This document shows positions 21,901 to 35,382 of a stretch of 64,000 bases of DNA, in pieces. A program made the position numbers and the translations under genes. Each line of letters begins with the position of its first letter. Within the stretch, counting starts at the first letter, position 1. This DNA is from Typhlomys cinereus. Lineage: Eukaryota; Chordata; Mammalia; Rodentia; Platacanthomyidae. The stretch covers positions 186,001 to 250,000 of the forward strand of contig JALPQD010000819.1 of NCBI GenBank assembly GCA_023101885.1, in the 5' to 3' direction. The notes beneath the pieces were generated by a model. That model had not been told where the DNA came from. It did not search any database and saw nothing but the letters and a program-made list of their open reading frames with translations.

Positions 21901-24900
21901 GTTCTATGAAAGGGGTGTCTGTGTACTCTAATAAGACCTGAAAAACAAAGAAGCAAATACATCAGTATGTATGCTGTGGAGCTCTCAAATTGGTGCCCAG
22001 TGATGTGCAGATAACTAATGTTTCAATAGGATCTGACCACAGGACAGCACCCTCCTACCTTCTGGGCAAGCCTATACTGCCCTGGGCTCACCCCCGACCC
22101 CTGGGGCAGGAGTCTGAAATTCCTATGACTATTAGAGTTCTCTGCCTCTTCATCCTCTAGGTCTCAGGGAAAAAAATATGGGGGCCCTTGTGGACACATG
22201 CTCTATTGTCTCACCAATTGTGTCCTGATCATAGCAGCCTAGAATAAATTACACAAGGCTAATGAATGAATGTGCCCCTGATACTATGACATATTACAAA
22301 CAGATACCAGCTCTTTGCCTGCTATGTCAGTACCCTTGCTGAGCCAAGAGTTCACTTGGCATGTGCCAGGCAATTGCCAAAACACTGCTGCCCACAACTC
22401 TCTGTGGGTCCACAGTGCCGCAGCGATGGGCTTATGTTTAGGACCAGTGTGTCCCTCTTAGTCAGCTTCCAAGAATCAGTCCTAAGATCCCATTTCTGGC
22501 TTCCATTACTTCCCCAGAACCAAGGCTTCTCCAACATTAACCCATAGATTTGTGCCAGACAGAAGCACCATGACCTCCGTATTGGTGCTCTGGGAGCCCA
22601 CCACTGACCCCCTCCTTCCTGTGGCAAAGTTAGTTTTTACAAACCCACTATTCTCCAGCTCTCATTGTATTCCCAAACCTGCTCTACATCTCAGCTCCAA
22701 GGGAAGAAGGCAGGATGGCTCTTCAAATTCCTTCAGTGTCTGCAATGATGTCATGTCACTTCTGATTAATCAGAGGGTATGTCCAACTCAGGGCAATCAG
22801 AGGAGGCTACTGCTGACTCTAAGCAGGTCTTACAGGTTTAGGAACATCCCCTCCAGCCACAGGTCCTTTTCATGCACACACGTGTGCTCACAGATATCTA
22901 GGGAACCTGACAAGAGGAGTCCTGGTATGCAGTATGTTTCCCATCTAGACCCATGCTTTCCCGGTGCCCAAAGTTGTGGCCACTGACAGGTGCAGAAGAG
23001 GACAAGCTAACAGACCTTTAAGTGTCCTCTAACCTCATGTGCTGCAACCAGGTCCCCTTCAACACCCAGACACAGCTGTGTTATGTTTCAGGGAGCTGAG
23101 GTTCCTCATGGGAGGAGCACTGTGGACAAGACTCTCCCAGGATGGCCACTGAGCAAGTCCTGCTGCTGCCTGGGGAAAATGGTCTACCCTCTCCACAGTA
23201 TCTGACCTTGGCATTCATGCATTCTGTCAATCACCCTGGACCCAATGACCCCGTATATGCTGAACACATGAAGCACATGACATTACCATCCACCCACAAC
23301 CCAAGCCTGTTGTGACTGTGAGGATCAGTCTTGCTCTGACCTGCCTCCTGCTTGGACCAAACTTTCATGTCTGTCCAAACCTGTGGACCACAAGTGTTTC
23401 CTCCCTGGCTGCTTCCTTATTTTCATTGCAAGGGCACTATGCCAATAAGTCTTTGGCTCTACTGACTCATTGGGGTTCTGCTCCCTGAATCATGCAACCA
23501 CAGATGTGGTGCCAGAGAGCTCCCTGAAATCATCCAGTCAGCTATGGTTCTGGGGCAGTATGATCCTGCATGTGCTCAGCTTAAGGCATAATGTTGCATC
23601 TCTCATATGCCAAATGTTGCTGGGATGGCTGGCTGCAGAGAAGTGTCTCCCTAATGGAAAGGACATCCACACAGATGACATGAATGGGTGTACATCAAGG
23701 ACAATGAAAGGGAGGGAGAAAATTTGCTGCTGTGGTGACAGACAAGAGATTACCTAGATATTTGGGGGTGGCTAGGAAATAAAAAATGCTAAGTAGAAGT
23801 ATGAAGTTCTCCTCACTAAGGACAGAGTCGACCTCACCTCAGGTTAGTAAAAGTCACACAGACCATGGATCAAACTCCAGGTTCTGAAGGAAGCAGATAT
23901 CCGTAGACAGCCAGGAACCCCAGTGTTACAGCACCTAAGACATGCTGAGGCCCAAGCCATGTGAAAACATGTGTGCTAGATATAGGGAGTAGTGAGATGA
24001 TAGAGCATCTCACACTCAGCGTCTCTGAAAATTCTAAACCTGCTATGGATGATGCCTTTTTCCCATAAGACTGTCAGAACCCCACTTCCTTCAGGGTGAA
24101 CTATCTTGAGTGAGTCTTTGCCGTACATGACAGTCTCTCCTGGGAGATGCCTTCCTTACCTGTCTCTTGCAGGTCTGTCAATAATTTCAACTGACTGCTG
24201 ATCTTGTTATGTTAAAAGCAAGAAAGTGCTGGCTGGCCCTGAGCAGAGCAGATTCATCTCAGCCTGAAAACCACTGTACCTGGTAAGGAAAGAAAGGGGT
24301 GACCAGTGTAAAAGACACTGGAGCTACTGAGCTGGGGCCTCCCCACTGGATAGGAATTGAGGTGCTCACCAGGGCTCTGTAGACAAAATGACACAGGGGA
24401 GTTAGGGGTAACTACTCAGAAAAAAGGACTTGATGCTCTGCCAAAGGCCTTGTGGGTCTTGCCAAGGTGCTTCAGTGAGGGATCCACAAAGGCTGCCAAA
24501 AGCAATTAATAGCCAATACTCAGCACATTTGAAGGCTTGCATGGCCCCAGAAGGCAGGAAAGCTTGGGATTCAAGGCTGAAGGAAGGAAACAGAAGTGAG
24601 GAAGCAAGAAGTACCCAGGGTTAAGGGCACTGAGAGACTTGGAGGACATATGCTACAAGAGCGTTCTCAGGAATGTGCACTAGAAGAGCTTACAAGCTCC
24701 GATCTGAGGGTCCTGTGGGATCAGGCTGACCAGGGCAGAGTCTGTCTGAAAGCTGCGCAGTGTGAACTAGGCCTGACGAGGATACAGCCTGTTCCACTTC
24801 TTCATCCTCCTCCTGTGCTGTCCTTATAAGCACTGGTGGAGGTTGAAAGCAGCACACAGCATCTTGGCTTCAGAAGCAAGGACCAGGAGGAGACAGAGAA

Positions 24901-27900
24901 GAGATGTCACCACAGCCCCTATAAGGGGACATGGACACCAGATGAACACTAGCTGTGCTCAGAGTGGCCAGTTAGAGACAGAGAGGAAGGCTGAACATGG
25001 AAAGAAAGACCTGTCACCCAAAGAAACCAGTCTTTGCCTGCAATGGTTCTGCCATTCACCCAGATTTCAGATCCAGGCCTGATGCACAGAGTGGTGGCCA
25101 CGTCCCCCACAGCTAGAATGTTACAGCACACTACAAGAAGAATGAATGGTCACAAACCCCACTCTGAAGAGAGTGACAGCTACAGACCACTCACTGCACA
25201 AAGGTGAAGTCTGAAAGACCATACAGGTTCAATTGCAGTGCTCCACGATTATCCCTACTGACTCTGAGACCACCTTAGAGAATGGACTCAGGAATCCTCC
25301 AATACTTCCCTGAATGCAGCATGAAACGGCTTCAAGGGACATGGTCCATTACCTCATTGTTTGCCTTGTACTCTTGAGTGGGTTTGAGCTACGGATCTGT
25401 CAGGCAAATTTTGTTTAGATACTTGCAGAATACAGGCAAATCATTAACATTACAAAACAAAAGTTAAATGTGAAAGAAGCAAGGAAATTTGCCACAAATA
25501 ATCTTGCATTATCAAATGATGCTTTGTAACTGTGGCTGATTCTCCTAAACATGTTTGTGTTCTTTTCAATGTTTTCAGGGTGATCTCAAGTATATACCAG
25601 AAAATAAATATGTCTTCCACAAATAGCACACAGGGATGAATTAAACCTTTAAACCATCCTGATGGGTGGAATATAATATCATCTAATGCCCTCCACCCCA
25701 TCTATCTCATGTAAAATAAAGAACCTCAGGGATTATGGCCCCAGACATATCCATTGAAGGTTTCTCTCTTGATAAGGTACCTGATATTTGAATAATGACT
25801 GTAATATCACAAGGAGGGAGTTAAAAAAAATGCGGCCTGACATAACAGCTCAGATCCATGGAGACATGGTCTCCCTGTCTGAGGACAACCCATGTTTAGA
25901 TTCTTCTATCCACAGGGAGTGTTATGAAGACAAAACCAGCTAAAAACACAGGTCTCAGCAGGGTGTCCTGCAATCCTATCTGCTAGAGGAAAGGAAGAAA
26001 GAGTTGAGGGAAAAAAGGAAAGAGATATACTCAGAATAAGGAGGATGAGGGGTAAATTGGCAGTGAATGGGGAAAGAAAACAATCTCACAGTTATCACGC
26101 AGGGGATTGGCAGCCTGGCATCCTTCTCTGGTATGTGTTGGCTACAAAGGAATGGGGCCCTGGTTAAGTTATAGCACAGAATGAAAGCTGAGTGGTAAAG
26201 GAACCAATATGAGAGGATTAACATGGGCAACACTCTATCAGTCATTGTATTGAACACCAGAATGTCTTCTGTTGGGTGATGCAATCACAAAAGGAGGTTC
26301 ATGGGCACCAAAAATTGATAATTCATGCTTCCATGTTTGGGTTTACTTACAGTTGCTGATGCTAGGTGAACACTGAAAACAAAGTAGCTATATGAGGTGC
26401 TGTGGGGAATAGGGATTGATGTAAAACACCAGTATTCACAACAGGAGGACAGTACAGACTTCAGCAATATTTCCCACCAGGCCACTCACACAGGACAGGG
26501 AAGGCTATAGAAAAAAAAAGGCCAAAGCTGATTGTCAGAGGAGGAAGCTTGATGGTCCAAGAAATGTTTAAGGCAGGCAAACATGACTAACTGGGCCAGT
26601 GATTTTTGAAACCCTGGTATCCTTCATGGACAGTCTCCCATGAGGAAGGGGCACTCTCCCCTTCCCACACTTCTGCAGTTCCACTGCCCCAGAAGGTCCC
26701 CATAGAAAGAATAGGCACATCTCTTTACTCAAAGGGATAACAGACCTTAGTGGGTGCAACAAACAGCCCCTGTGTCCCGAGGACCTGCTCAGAGAAATGA
26801 GTGAAAACTCACTTTACCACAGAAGACCACAGAGACCCTTTCAGCAGACTCTGAAAGAATGGGTGCAGCCTCATGCAAGGAGCATTTCAGAAGGATCAAA
26901 GTGCTAAGACAACTCAGAGGACAAAATACTTATATGAGGCAGGAAGGGTGACTTTGAAGTTGTATCTAGAAGGAATAGGACAACCAGGGCAAGATGGTGA
27001 CAGGTACTATAGCTAATGGGAAGTTTGGAAATGAAGTGAACCTGGTAGAGCCTGTTTGTTCAGAGATAAGGGACCACATACCACAGGAACACATTTACTT
27101 TCTAAAGTCAGAAGGATCTGGAGACCTGACACTATCACTGAGATTTAGGACCCAAACAGAATTCTTGGAAGGAGAACTCCCCCAGTATGCATTGTTGGGA
27201 CAGGAGAGTATTTGCAGGTCTGAACGTATGTGTGGACAACTCACCACCCAGGAGAAATCTAAAAGGCTTGTAGACTTCTCAAGCAACTCTGGGAACAATT
27301 CAGGCAGCAGGGTTCCATAGGAGCCCTGGTGACCTGGAAGACGAATATTTTAGACATGGAAATGCAGAAGGTAGCTCCGAGGCCTATACTCAGGATTCCG
27401 TAAGGGAATAGAGAAACCTTGCAGGGTGGTCCTGGGATACACTGGGTTCCAAATGCAATGTTTATGGTATGATGGCAAAATTGGGCTGTGCAAAGATCCT
27501 GTCCCATAAAAACTAAAGTGGAACATAGGTTGACGTCAATCTGGGGCCTCCTTGCCCTCTTCCACAAAGGTATGTACACCTTACACACCTGCATATAAAT
27601 ACAAAGCTCCCAGCCCCTCCCACACACCTGCTCCTTTACACAGTAGCAGGTTACACTGGCCCCTACTCCTACCAAAACTGTCAGAGTGGCCACTTGTCCA
27701 GGGACCCACTGCAAATGTCAAACCTCAGGACTCTGCAAACAACAGACTTTCCTAGACCCTCACAGAGTCCTGCACCTGAACCATGATGATGAGCCCAGCC
27801 CTGCTTTTTCAGAGGTTCTGCTTTTCCTGATGTGGAATTCAATCCTGTGTCTTCTCACCTCCATTTGTGTGCCACGGCATGCATGTTTCTGCTCTTCCCG

Positions 27901-27928
27901 CCTTTCTTTCTCTAAGAAACACAATTTT

Positions 27929-27934
27929 AATAAA
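27929..27934 (+). terminator. Polyadenylation signal, block F of M3
   Basis: A single AATAAA followed by GAATTCAACG and a T-rich run. The upstream hexamer of the M2/M5 pair is mutated here. Confidence 0.4.
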
Positions 27935-28759
27935 GAATTCAACGCTCTGTGCCCTTTTCTGTCATCACCCTGTCTCAGATCCACCCTAAATCACCTGGCT
28001 CTGTCCACAAGCTTCAGCTCTCAAGGCCAGCCCAGTTTGCAGCTCCAAGATCAGCATGCATGGTTCCACTTTCCATGGAGTCACTAGGACACTGGCTCCA
28101 GCCCCCAAGGCCAGTGCCAAGTGCAGCCCTCACCTCATGGATTATGGCTCCACCCTGGCTCCAACCCCTAAGAAATCTCATGCCAAGCTCTGTCTACAGC
28201 TCTCAAGACAAGTCAAATTACAAGCTCCATCCAGAGTTTTGAGGTCACTAACTGGCCCTGTCCCGGTCTTTCAAGTCTTTGCCAATCCTGTTAGTATTCC
28301 TGACCCTGCCCCCAGCTCTACTTCATTATTCTACCTTTCTCAACCTCTCTTTGACCCCGCCCAGCACACAGAAACACCCAAAGCCTTGCCCCCACCTTAG
28401 ACATCCTACATTACAGTCAGCATTTGCTTTATAAACTCGAAACTCTGGGGCAGGACACAAGGCTCAGCTGATGCGATTTCAACAAGCCTCTCTCATGTGA
28501 CCTCCCACGATATCACCTGCTCCTGACAACCCCCTATGCCTCATGCTGAATTTTCTAACCCTTTCTTCTCTATGCCTTTCCTTCCATCCTATGGCCCTAT
28601 TTCAGCCGAGCTTCTCATCCTGCTCCTCCCTTCCCCCCAAGGATCCACTGGTCCTCCTACTTCTGCCTTCAGTTTGTCTGAAATGCCCTCCTTCTTGTGC
28701 TGTGCCCACTTGGCCACATCCCATCAGCCACCTCCAGTAATGTGGTCACCATTCCCACA

Positions 28760-28779
28760 GTGTCTCCTAGTGGTCTTTA
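28760..28779 (-). promoter_or_regulatory. CTCF-like motif, M3
   Basis: Minus-strand GACCACTAGGAGACACTG. The eight-base core CCACTAGG is intact and the 3' half is weakened. Confidence 0.4.
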
Positions 28780-28791
28780 TGTCCTATTGCG

Positions 28792-29100
28792 TCATTTACA
28801 TAACTCCCTAATCATTATGCAGTCAGCATGAAGACTGGTTCTGATTGGTTCCATACATTGGGATGGAATGCATGGGCATGGCTCACTGGCATACATTACT
28901 GTGTTCAGAGCATATGAAAACTTGTCTGTATTTGCCCCTTCAAGAAGTGCTTTGCAGTTGGCAGCAGAGAACAACAATAAAAAAGCTACAGTCCGGAGGT
29001 CCAGTGCTAGAAGCACTGAGATCAGCACCACGAGGCTCAGCAAGAGCTGACTGGTGGGTAACCTCCTATAGTAAGGGCACAGCTTGGTACTGAGAAGCAT
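28792..29100 (-). pseudogene. Hydrophobic open frame across block A, M3
   Basis: A 102-codon minus-strand frame with the same transmembrane-like stretch as M6. A frameshift just after it replaces the AFDCRSLLPTAKH-type continuation by a different frame. Confidence 0.3.
28810..28965 (+). promoter_or_regulatory. Promoter-like block A, M3
   Basis: The inverted CCAAT box (28843-28848) and CAGTTG (28955-28960) are kept. The GC box has decayed to GGGCATGG. Confidence 0.45.
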
Positions 29101-30214
29101 TCACAGCTGGCTTGCTTAGGGTGGCAGACCTCTGCAGTGAGGTCTTGCATCCCAACAGACCAAAACTATGACTGGAAAAGACAATGTCAGGCTCTTTTCA
29201 TGCTGACAGGTTGACCCATGACAGAAGACCCCAGGAAACCCCAGGAGACCCCAGAGATTAATGGGATGTACTTAAAACTTCAGAAATACACAAAACAGGG
29301 TAAAACACACAGATGAATACTGGATAGCATAGCCCGGGATAGGGCCCTGGGCACAACACTGCTCATGCTGCTCATGCAGAGAGCAGAATGGCCAGGATTT
29401 CTATCTGTCCCTGCAGGGAAAGACCTTCACTCTATAGACGCCTCATCTCCTGTCCATACAGCCATATGCAGAGCAGTCCTGGGGAACATGCAGACTGAGC
29501 TGAGGTTCTGCTTCCTGTGCATGGCCCTCCCAGCATGGTCTATGACTTCTCATGGCTCAACATGCAGGCATGTGTAGCCCTTTACAAAGGCTATTGGGCA
29601 GGAGGGGTGAAATCAGCTCATTTCTACATTGAGCCATAGCTTCCTCAATCAGCCTCTCATTCTCTTTGTCTATGCAGGGTGACAGTGAAACTGCTGGGCC
29701 ATTGAAAGATGCTAACATCATTTTACCCAAGGAATGGACACATAGTAGATACACAGATACTGAAGACTTCATGCTCAGTCTCATGATAACATTCTCAGGC
29801 TCAGGACGTAGAGTGTTGTCAGTGGAAACACAGCACATAAGGGTTCAGGAGACTCACTGGCAGGGCCACCTGAGGTCACAGGGCTTTGCACAGGTGAGCC
29901 AGGTTCTGACAGCAAGGGTTGTGCTCAGCAGCCTGGGGATTGGGGCCAGTCAGTGCTAGACATGCAGCCAATGGAACAGCACATCAGACAATCTCTGAGT
30001 TCCTGGTGCAGGTGACATTGAGAGGAAGGAGAGGTAGCAGAATGCAGACTGTCCTGTTCCAGAGCCACCTGCAGAACCGTGAAGCCCAACAAAGTCAAGA
30101 GGTTCCCTCTCCTGTGTTTTTCCCATGGGCCCTGTGACCTCTGTGTGCATTGACCTTACACTGTCCTCACAGTGCTGATGCCTAGCATTCTTCCCTCAGA
30201 TCTTATTTACTCCC

Positions 30215-30421
30215 TTGGATCTCCCAGAGATTCCACAGTTGGACAAGGGTCCCCAAATCCCAGTGATTTACATCAGACCTGCTGTTGAGGAGGACACCAT
30301 TGAACTCTCTTGTTGTTACAGGAAGAACCAGGGGATTGCATTGGTCATAAGGGTTTCAGGACTTGTGATAGACTTTGGGAAAATGTGGCCCAATGTTTGT
30401 GGTAGATACTTTCTGATCTAG
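30215..30421 (+). pseudogene. Short conserved plus frame in block H, M3
   Basis: The plus frame reads IPQLDKGPQIPVIYIRPAVE and continues with acidic and cysteine residues to RYFLI and a stop. The M2 copy (about 20202-20385) keeps the same frame with a different end. M7 keeps it up to a stop after about 36 codons. M6 has two stops in the middle. Conservation of frame in three copies could reflect an exon or just shared descent. No family is recognised. Confidence 0.3.
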
Positions 30422-31485
30422 TCCAAGAACAAGTGACCTGATTATTCATAACCTAATCTCACCTAGTTTTCACAGACCTGTACAATGATATGAGATCCAC
30501 AACTACATGAGAAAAGTATGTCAGGCACATTAATGAACTTAGAAGAAATATTAGTTCAGTGTATGGGAACTAAAGCCTCCAAGATCTCAGAGGATTCTTC
30601 TACATCTAACAACCTTTCAGAGATCTCCAGTGGCCAAGGTGACTCTAATATTTTCCCATCCAAAGTAACTCACAGATAACAGCATCTCACTCCTCCTGAC
30701 TACTGAAAGGATGCAAAATCCATGCTGACCTTTTGGTTGTAATAAACAGATCATTCCCACACAAGAACTTAATGAGAATTCTTGCTCAACTAATAATATA
30801 ATTCTGTTTTCCCTGACTATTGTTTCCTCGATTGTTCACATTAGATCATCTAAAGTACATCATGGACTTAAGGGATCATCCTACACAAGCACTGAGACAA
30901 GATTGCAGTGCCATTCAAAAGATTCTAGTTTCCTCAATTGTTCCCATGAGACCACCTAAAGAATCTCACAAAAGCTAGTTGAATCACAGGAACTGTCTAG
31001 CGATGTCTCCAAAACTCAATCAGCAGGCACTTTCTCACACAATACTCTGGGAATGCCAGAATGACTTTTCCCAGGAATGCACATGTACCTACAGGGTTGG
31101 GGAATTACAGGTACTTGATGGTACCTCCTGGAGTGGGTACAGCATAGTGTGTGGGAATGTTGGCCTTGGAAACCTCACTGTCCACTGATAAGAAAGCTCT
31201 TACCTTCAAGAATGGCCCTCCTTGGGTGGAAGCATTGGCTTGGTCACAATACATTCAAGACTGACCTGATCATCTGTTCTTCCACAGAGGGGACATGAGT
31301 TGGATCACAAGTCTGTGGATTAAGCTGTAAGAAGGTGAAAGTCATTCAGTCATCTGTCCATGGTGACTCACCACCCAAACCATCTGATTACATCTGCTCC
31401 CAAGCACCATCTGTCCTGAGCACCAGGAGACATACTGAAAGAAATTAAGTCATCTATTAAAGCAAGAGGTTCATCATTCCCTTAC

Positions 31486-31504
31486 CTTGCTGGGAAGAAG
31501 CCAT
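31486..31504 (-). other. ATG exon with donor in block G, M3
   Basis: On the minus strand ATGGCTTCTTCCCAGCAAG (MASSQQ plus one base) runs into GTAAGG, a near-consensus donor, after an upstream in-frame stop (TAG just before the ATG). The same 19-nt exon recurs at 39842-39860 (MLSSQQ), 57657-57675 (MSSFQQ) and 63794-63812 (MLSSQQ). It is compatible with a first coding exon in phase 1. The next exon is not established. Confidence 0.38.
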
Positions 31505-34500
31505 CTCTAGCACACAGATGAGATCCACTGTTGCTTCTGGGATGCACATGACTCAGCAGACAGGCAGAAGCTGGGGACCTTCAGGTGGCTTGGGTGATGT
31601 TGCTCCCTTCTTCAGTCCACTAACAGCAGGAAGTTTAATCCTATACCATGTGCCCCTCCTTATCAGCAGGCAGTCTGACACCACCTTCCCTCATGCCTTT
31701 CACTCCTACTGAAGGGTGCACTTAGGAAACTTCTCTACCATCCTCCAGGACTTCATGAGAATAACTATTTAACTATGTCAACTGGGAACATCTTCCACCT
31801 TGGTACTGCTACATGCCCAATCTGTGGGTTTCTGGTGTGCGGAATGACTCCTAGAATCCCTTCCCATATTGAGAAGTCTTCTCAATGGCCTCGATTGGGC
31901 AAATTGCCTTCCTATTCATTGCTTTCAGTAAGAACTGCTTACCCGGCTCATATTTGCACACTGAAAAGACAGAAATATTTTGGTTTCTTTTGACAAGGTA
32001 GTGATGGTTTGGAGGCCTACTTCAGCTTAGGGTTGAGGAGGTGCCCTTGGCTAATGAGGAAAGCAGACCTGTTGTCAGTCTAGTTGTGCCAGTTCCTGCC
32101 TGCAAAGGAGGAGTGGGAGGAGGCACTCTGGGGACTTTGCCTGTGGCCAGGGCTATTGCCTGGCCTTGAAATCTTGGGAAAGGGCTGTGCTGTGGTAGGG
32201 GTGTCTCTGCAGTCTAATAAAGCCAGAAAAGAAAATGTGAGATCACACCAGTGTGTGCTGTGCAGCTCTCAATTGGGGCACAGTGATGTGCAGGTAACTA
32301 GTGTCTCAGGTGGTTCTGACCACAGGACCACATCCCCATACTTTCTGGGCATCCTGTAAAGCCCTGTGCTCACCTGAGGCCTCTGGAGCAGGAGCCTGAA
32401 ATCTCCATAGACAGTTAAGGTTTTCTGCCTCTTCATCCTCTAGGTCTCAGGGAAAAAATATGGGGGCCACTGAGGACACATCCTCTGTTATCTCATCAAT
32501 TGTGTCCTATTTATAGCACCTAGAATAAATGACAACACAAGGTTAGTGAATGAATGTGCCCCTGATGCATGACATATCAGAAACAGGTACCAGCTGTTTG
32601 CTCACTGAGTCTCTATCACTGCTGGTACAGGAATTGAATGGGCATGATGCCAAGCAATCTCCAAAGCATTGCTGTCCACAGCTGTCTGTGGGTTCACAGT
32701 GCCACAGCACTGGGCTCATATTTAGGACCAGCCTGTCCCTTTTAGTCAGTTTCACAGGATTAGTCCTGATATCCCATTTCTGTCTTCCCTCATTTCCCTG
32801 GAATCCCTTTACCCTTAGCTTTGTGTCAGACAGAAGCAACGTGACCTCTGTGTCAGTGCTCTGAGAGCCCACCATTGACCACCCCCTCCTGTGGCAAGGT
32901 TGCCAGTCTCTGAAAAAGTTCAAAAATATCTGGGCAGTGTTGCTCCTCATCCAAGCTATGAGGATGGTCTTTGGAAACTGACTATTTCCCAGCTCCCATT
33001 GTGTCCCCAATCCCCTCTGCAACTTAGTTCCATGGATAGAAAGCAGGAGGGCCACTCAGACTTCTCCAGTGTCTGCAATGGCATCATTGACATGATACAT
33101 CCAATTCTGACACTTTTAGTGACTATCCCCTTTCAACCCTGGGTGGTGTCCCTTTCATGCTCACATACATGTGCTAGCAGATCTGAAGGGAATTTGACAG
33201 CAATAGCCCTGGAACCGAGTATGTTTCCTACCGTAAAGCATGCTTTCCTGGTGCCCCAAGACTGATGCTGAGGTGGACATGCTAATAGACCTCCAGGCGT
33301 CCCCTAACCTCTTATGCTGGAATCACGTCCCTTCAATACCCAGACACAGCTGTGTCATGGTGCACAGAGTTGAGGCTCCTCATGAGAGGAGCACTGTGGG
33401 GCAGGGGGTCTCTTCCAGGATGGCCAGTGGGCATATCCTGCTGCTGCCAGGCAAAACAACTTCCTCATTCCACAGTACCTGACCTTGGCATTCAGGCATT
33501 CTGTCAGTCATACTGAAACCAGTGATATGCTGTGTGCAGACACACAAAGCATGTGACATGAACATCCACCCACAACCCAGGCCAATGTCACTGTGAGGAC
33601 CAGTCTTGCTCTGACCTGCCTCCTGCCTGGACCAAACCCTCAGGTCTGTCCAAACCTGTGGACCACATGTGTTTCCTCCCAGGCTGCTTCCTTATTGTTC
33701 TTTGCAAGGGCACTGGGACCAATAAAGTCTTTGGCTCCACTGACTCCTTAGGGCTCTGCTCCCTGAATCACACAATCAGAGATGTGAGGCCAGAGAACTA
33801 CCTGAAAACAGCCAGTCAACTAGAGAGATTCTCTGGAGCAGTACCATCCTGCATGTGCTCAGGTGTTGATGAGATTCCCCTGTGGGCCATGTATGTGACA
33901 GAGACAGACCAGGGCGTAAGGCTGCATCTCTCATCGGATAAATGTTGCTGGAACATAAATGGGTGTGACTTCAAGGACAATGAAAGTAAGGGGGAAAGTT
34001 TGATGCTGTGGGGACATACAAGGGATTAACTCGAAGTTTGGGTGTGACTAAGAAATGACTAAAAGCTAAGTGGAAGCATGAGCTTCTCCTCACTGTGGAC
34101 ACAGTCACCCCATCTCAGAGTATGGGAAGCCACAGAGACTGTGGGTCAAACCCGGCTTCTGAGGGAAGCAGATATCCATAGATAGCCAGATACCCCAGGC
34201 CCTCAGCAGCTCGGTTATGCCGAAGCCTAAGCCCTGTAAAGACATGTGTCCTAGAAACAGGGAGCAGCAACATGATAGAGCAGCTCTTGAGAATCTCACA
34301 CCCAGTGGCCTCTGAAAACTCTAAACTTGCTGCAGATAACCCCTTTCCCACAAGACCCTCAGCACACCACTTCTTTCAAGAAGAAATATCTTGACTTAGT
34401 CTTCACCCTACATGATAATCTCTCATGGGAGATGCCCTTTTCACCTGTCTCATAGACGGCTACTAATCATCTCAGCTCACTGCTCATCTTGCAATGATAA

Positions 34501-35117
34501 AAGCAGAAAAGTGCTACACATAACTGGGAGAGTTACAGAAGCTGGTGAAAGGCTGTGAGCTGAGCAAAGGTTCAGCATAATGAACGCTACTCTCTCTTAC
34601 CTGCTAAGGAAAGTAAGGAGTGACTTTTGCACATGACAGTGAAGCAATGGGTTGGGGCCTCCCCACTGGACATGAATTAAGGCAATCACCAGGGCTCTGT
34701 ACACGAAAATCACAAGGGGAATTAGGGGAACCTGATAAGAAACACGACTTGATGCCCTGCCAAGGGCCTCAAGGATTAGGCCAAGTGGCTCAGTGATAGA
34801 TCCAAAAAGCCTGCCAGCAGCAATCAATCCCATGCTCAGCACCCTTGAAAAGGCTTGCATGGCCACAGGAGGCAGAAAGCATGGGATACAAGGCTGGAGA
34901 AAGGAAACAGAAGTGAGAAAGCAAGAAGTACCCCAGGGTTACAGGCACAGAGAGTCTTGCTGGACACATGCTGCAAGAGCAGCCAAAAGAAAGTGTTGGA
35001 GACAGGGCACTAGAATCACTTACAAATTCGGCTCTGACTCTGCTACAGGATTAGGCTGACCATGGCAGAGCTGTGGGGAGCATATTTACTGATGACTGTT
35101 ATCAATCACATGCCGGG

Positions 35118-35331
35118 GGGGCTGGAGAGGTGGCTCAGGGGTTAAGCCTCTGCCTTGCCAGGCTGAAGGTCCTGAGTTCGGATCCTAGACCCCACGTATA
35201 GACGCCGGGCGGAAGCGGGGGCGGCCTGCGTTTCTGGTCCTGGTAGGGCGGAGCCTGTGAATCCCAGGGCAGAGTAAACAAGGAGGAGTGGAGGCAGGCG
35301 GTCCATGGTGGTTCCCGAATTCGCCCGTGGT

Positions 35332-35382
<51 letters not shown>

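Larger units (their letters stand above)
11048..22260 (+). repeat. Monomer M2, most complete unit
   Basis: All blocks are present in order: B 13280, C 14450, E 16390, F 17430-18850, A 18850-19140, H 19500-20390, G 20900-21490. It carries an antisense SINE (12195-12476) and an extra segment near 11738-12745 shared only with M5. A short piece of G is deleted near 21200, removing the donor of the minus-strand ATG exon found there in other units. It is the nearest relative of M5, for example 16080-16850 against 45350-46130. Confidence 0.88.
22261..32544 (+). repeat. Monomer M3, complete and free of recognisable transposons
   Basis: Blocks run in order: B 23405, C 24540, E 26450, F 27560-28750, A 28760-29110, H 29550-30420, G 31000-31700. 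I see no SINE or LTR inside it, so at about 10.3 kb it is the best estimate of the ancestral monomer length. The stretch 24150-24430 is nearly identical to 50955-51240 in M6. Scattered stops interrupt every frame longer than about 150 codons. Confidence 0.88.

Noticed and set aside
27259..27714. Minus-strand 151-codon frame between E and F in M3
   Set aside because: Part of it is open in M2 and M6, but lengths and ends differ and there are no motifs. It is more likely shared ancestry than coding constraint, although it lies near the signal-like exon.
29678..29893. Plus-strand 72-codon candidate exon with acceptor (CTATGCAG) and donor (CAG/GTGAGC) in M3
   Set aside because: The donor GT is A-T in M2, M6 and M7 (CAGATGAG), so it is probably a chance gain in M3. 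The frame is broken in the other copies.
32543..33055. Minus-strand 170-codon frame in M4
   Set aside because: The equivalent region in M3, M6 and M7 is frameshifted at different places (22352-22627, 48886-49215, 58792-59190). It has no recognisable motif and composition like the surrounding non-coding sequence.
35118..35200. tRNA gene
   Set aside because: The A- and B-box-like sequences belong to the tRNA-derived head of a SINE. There is no cloverleaf with an acceptor stem, and the element has a body, tail and target duplication.
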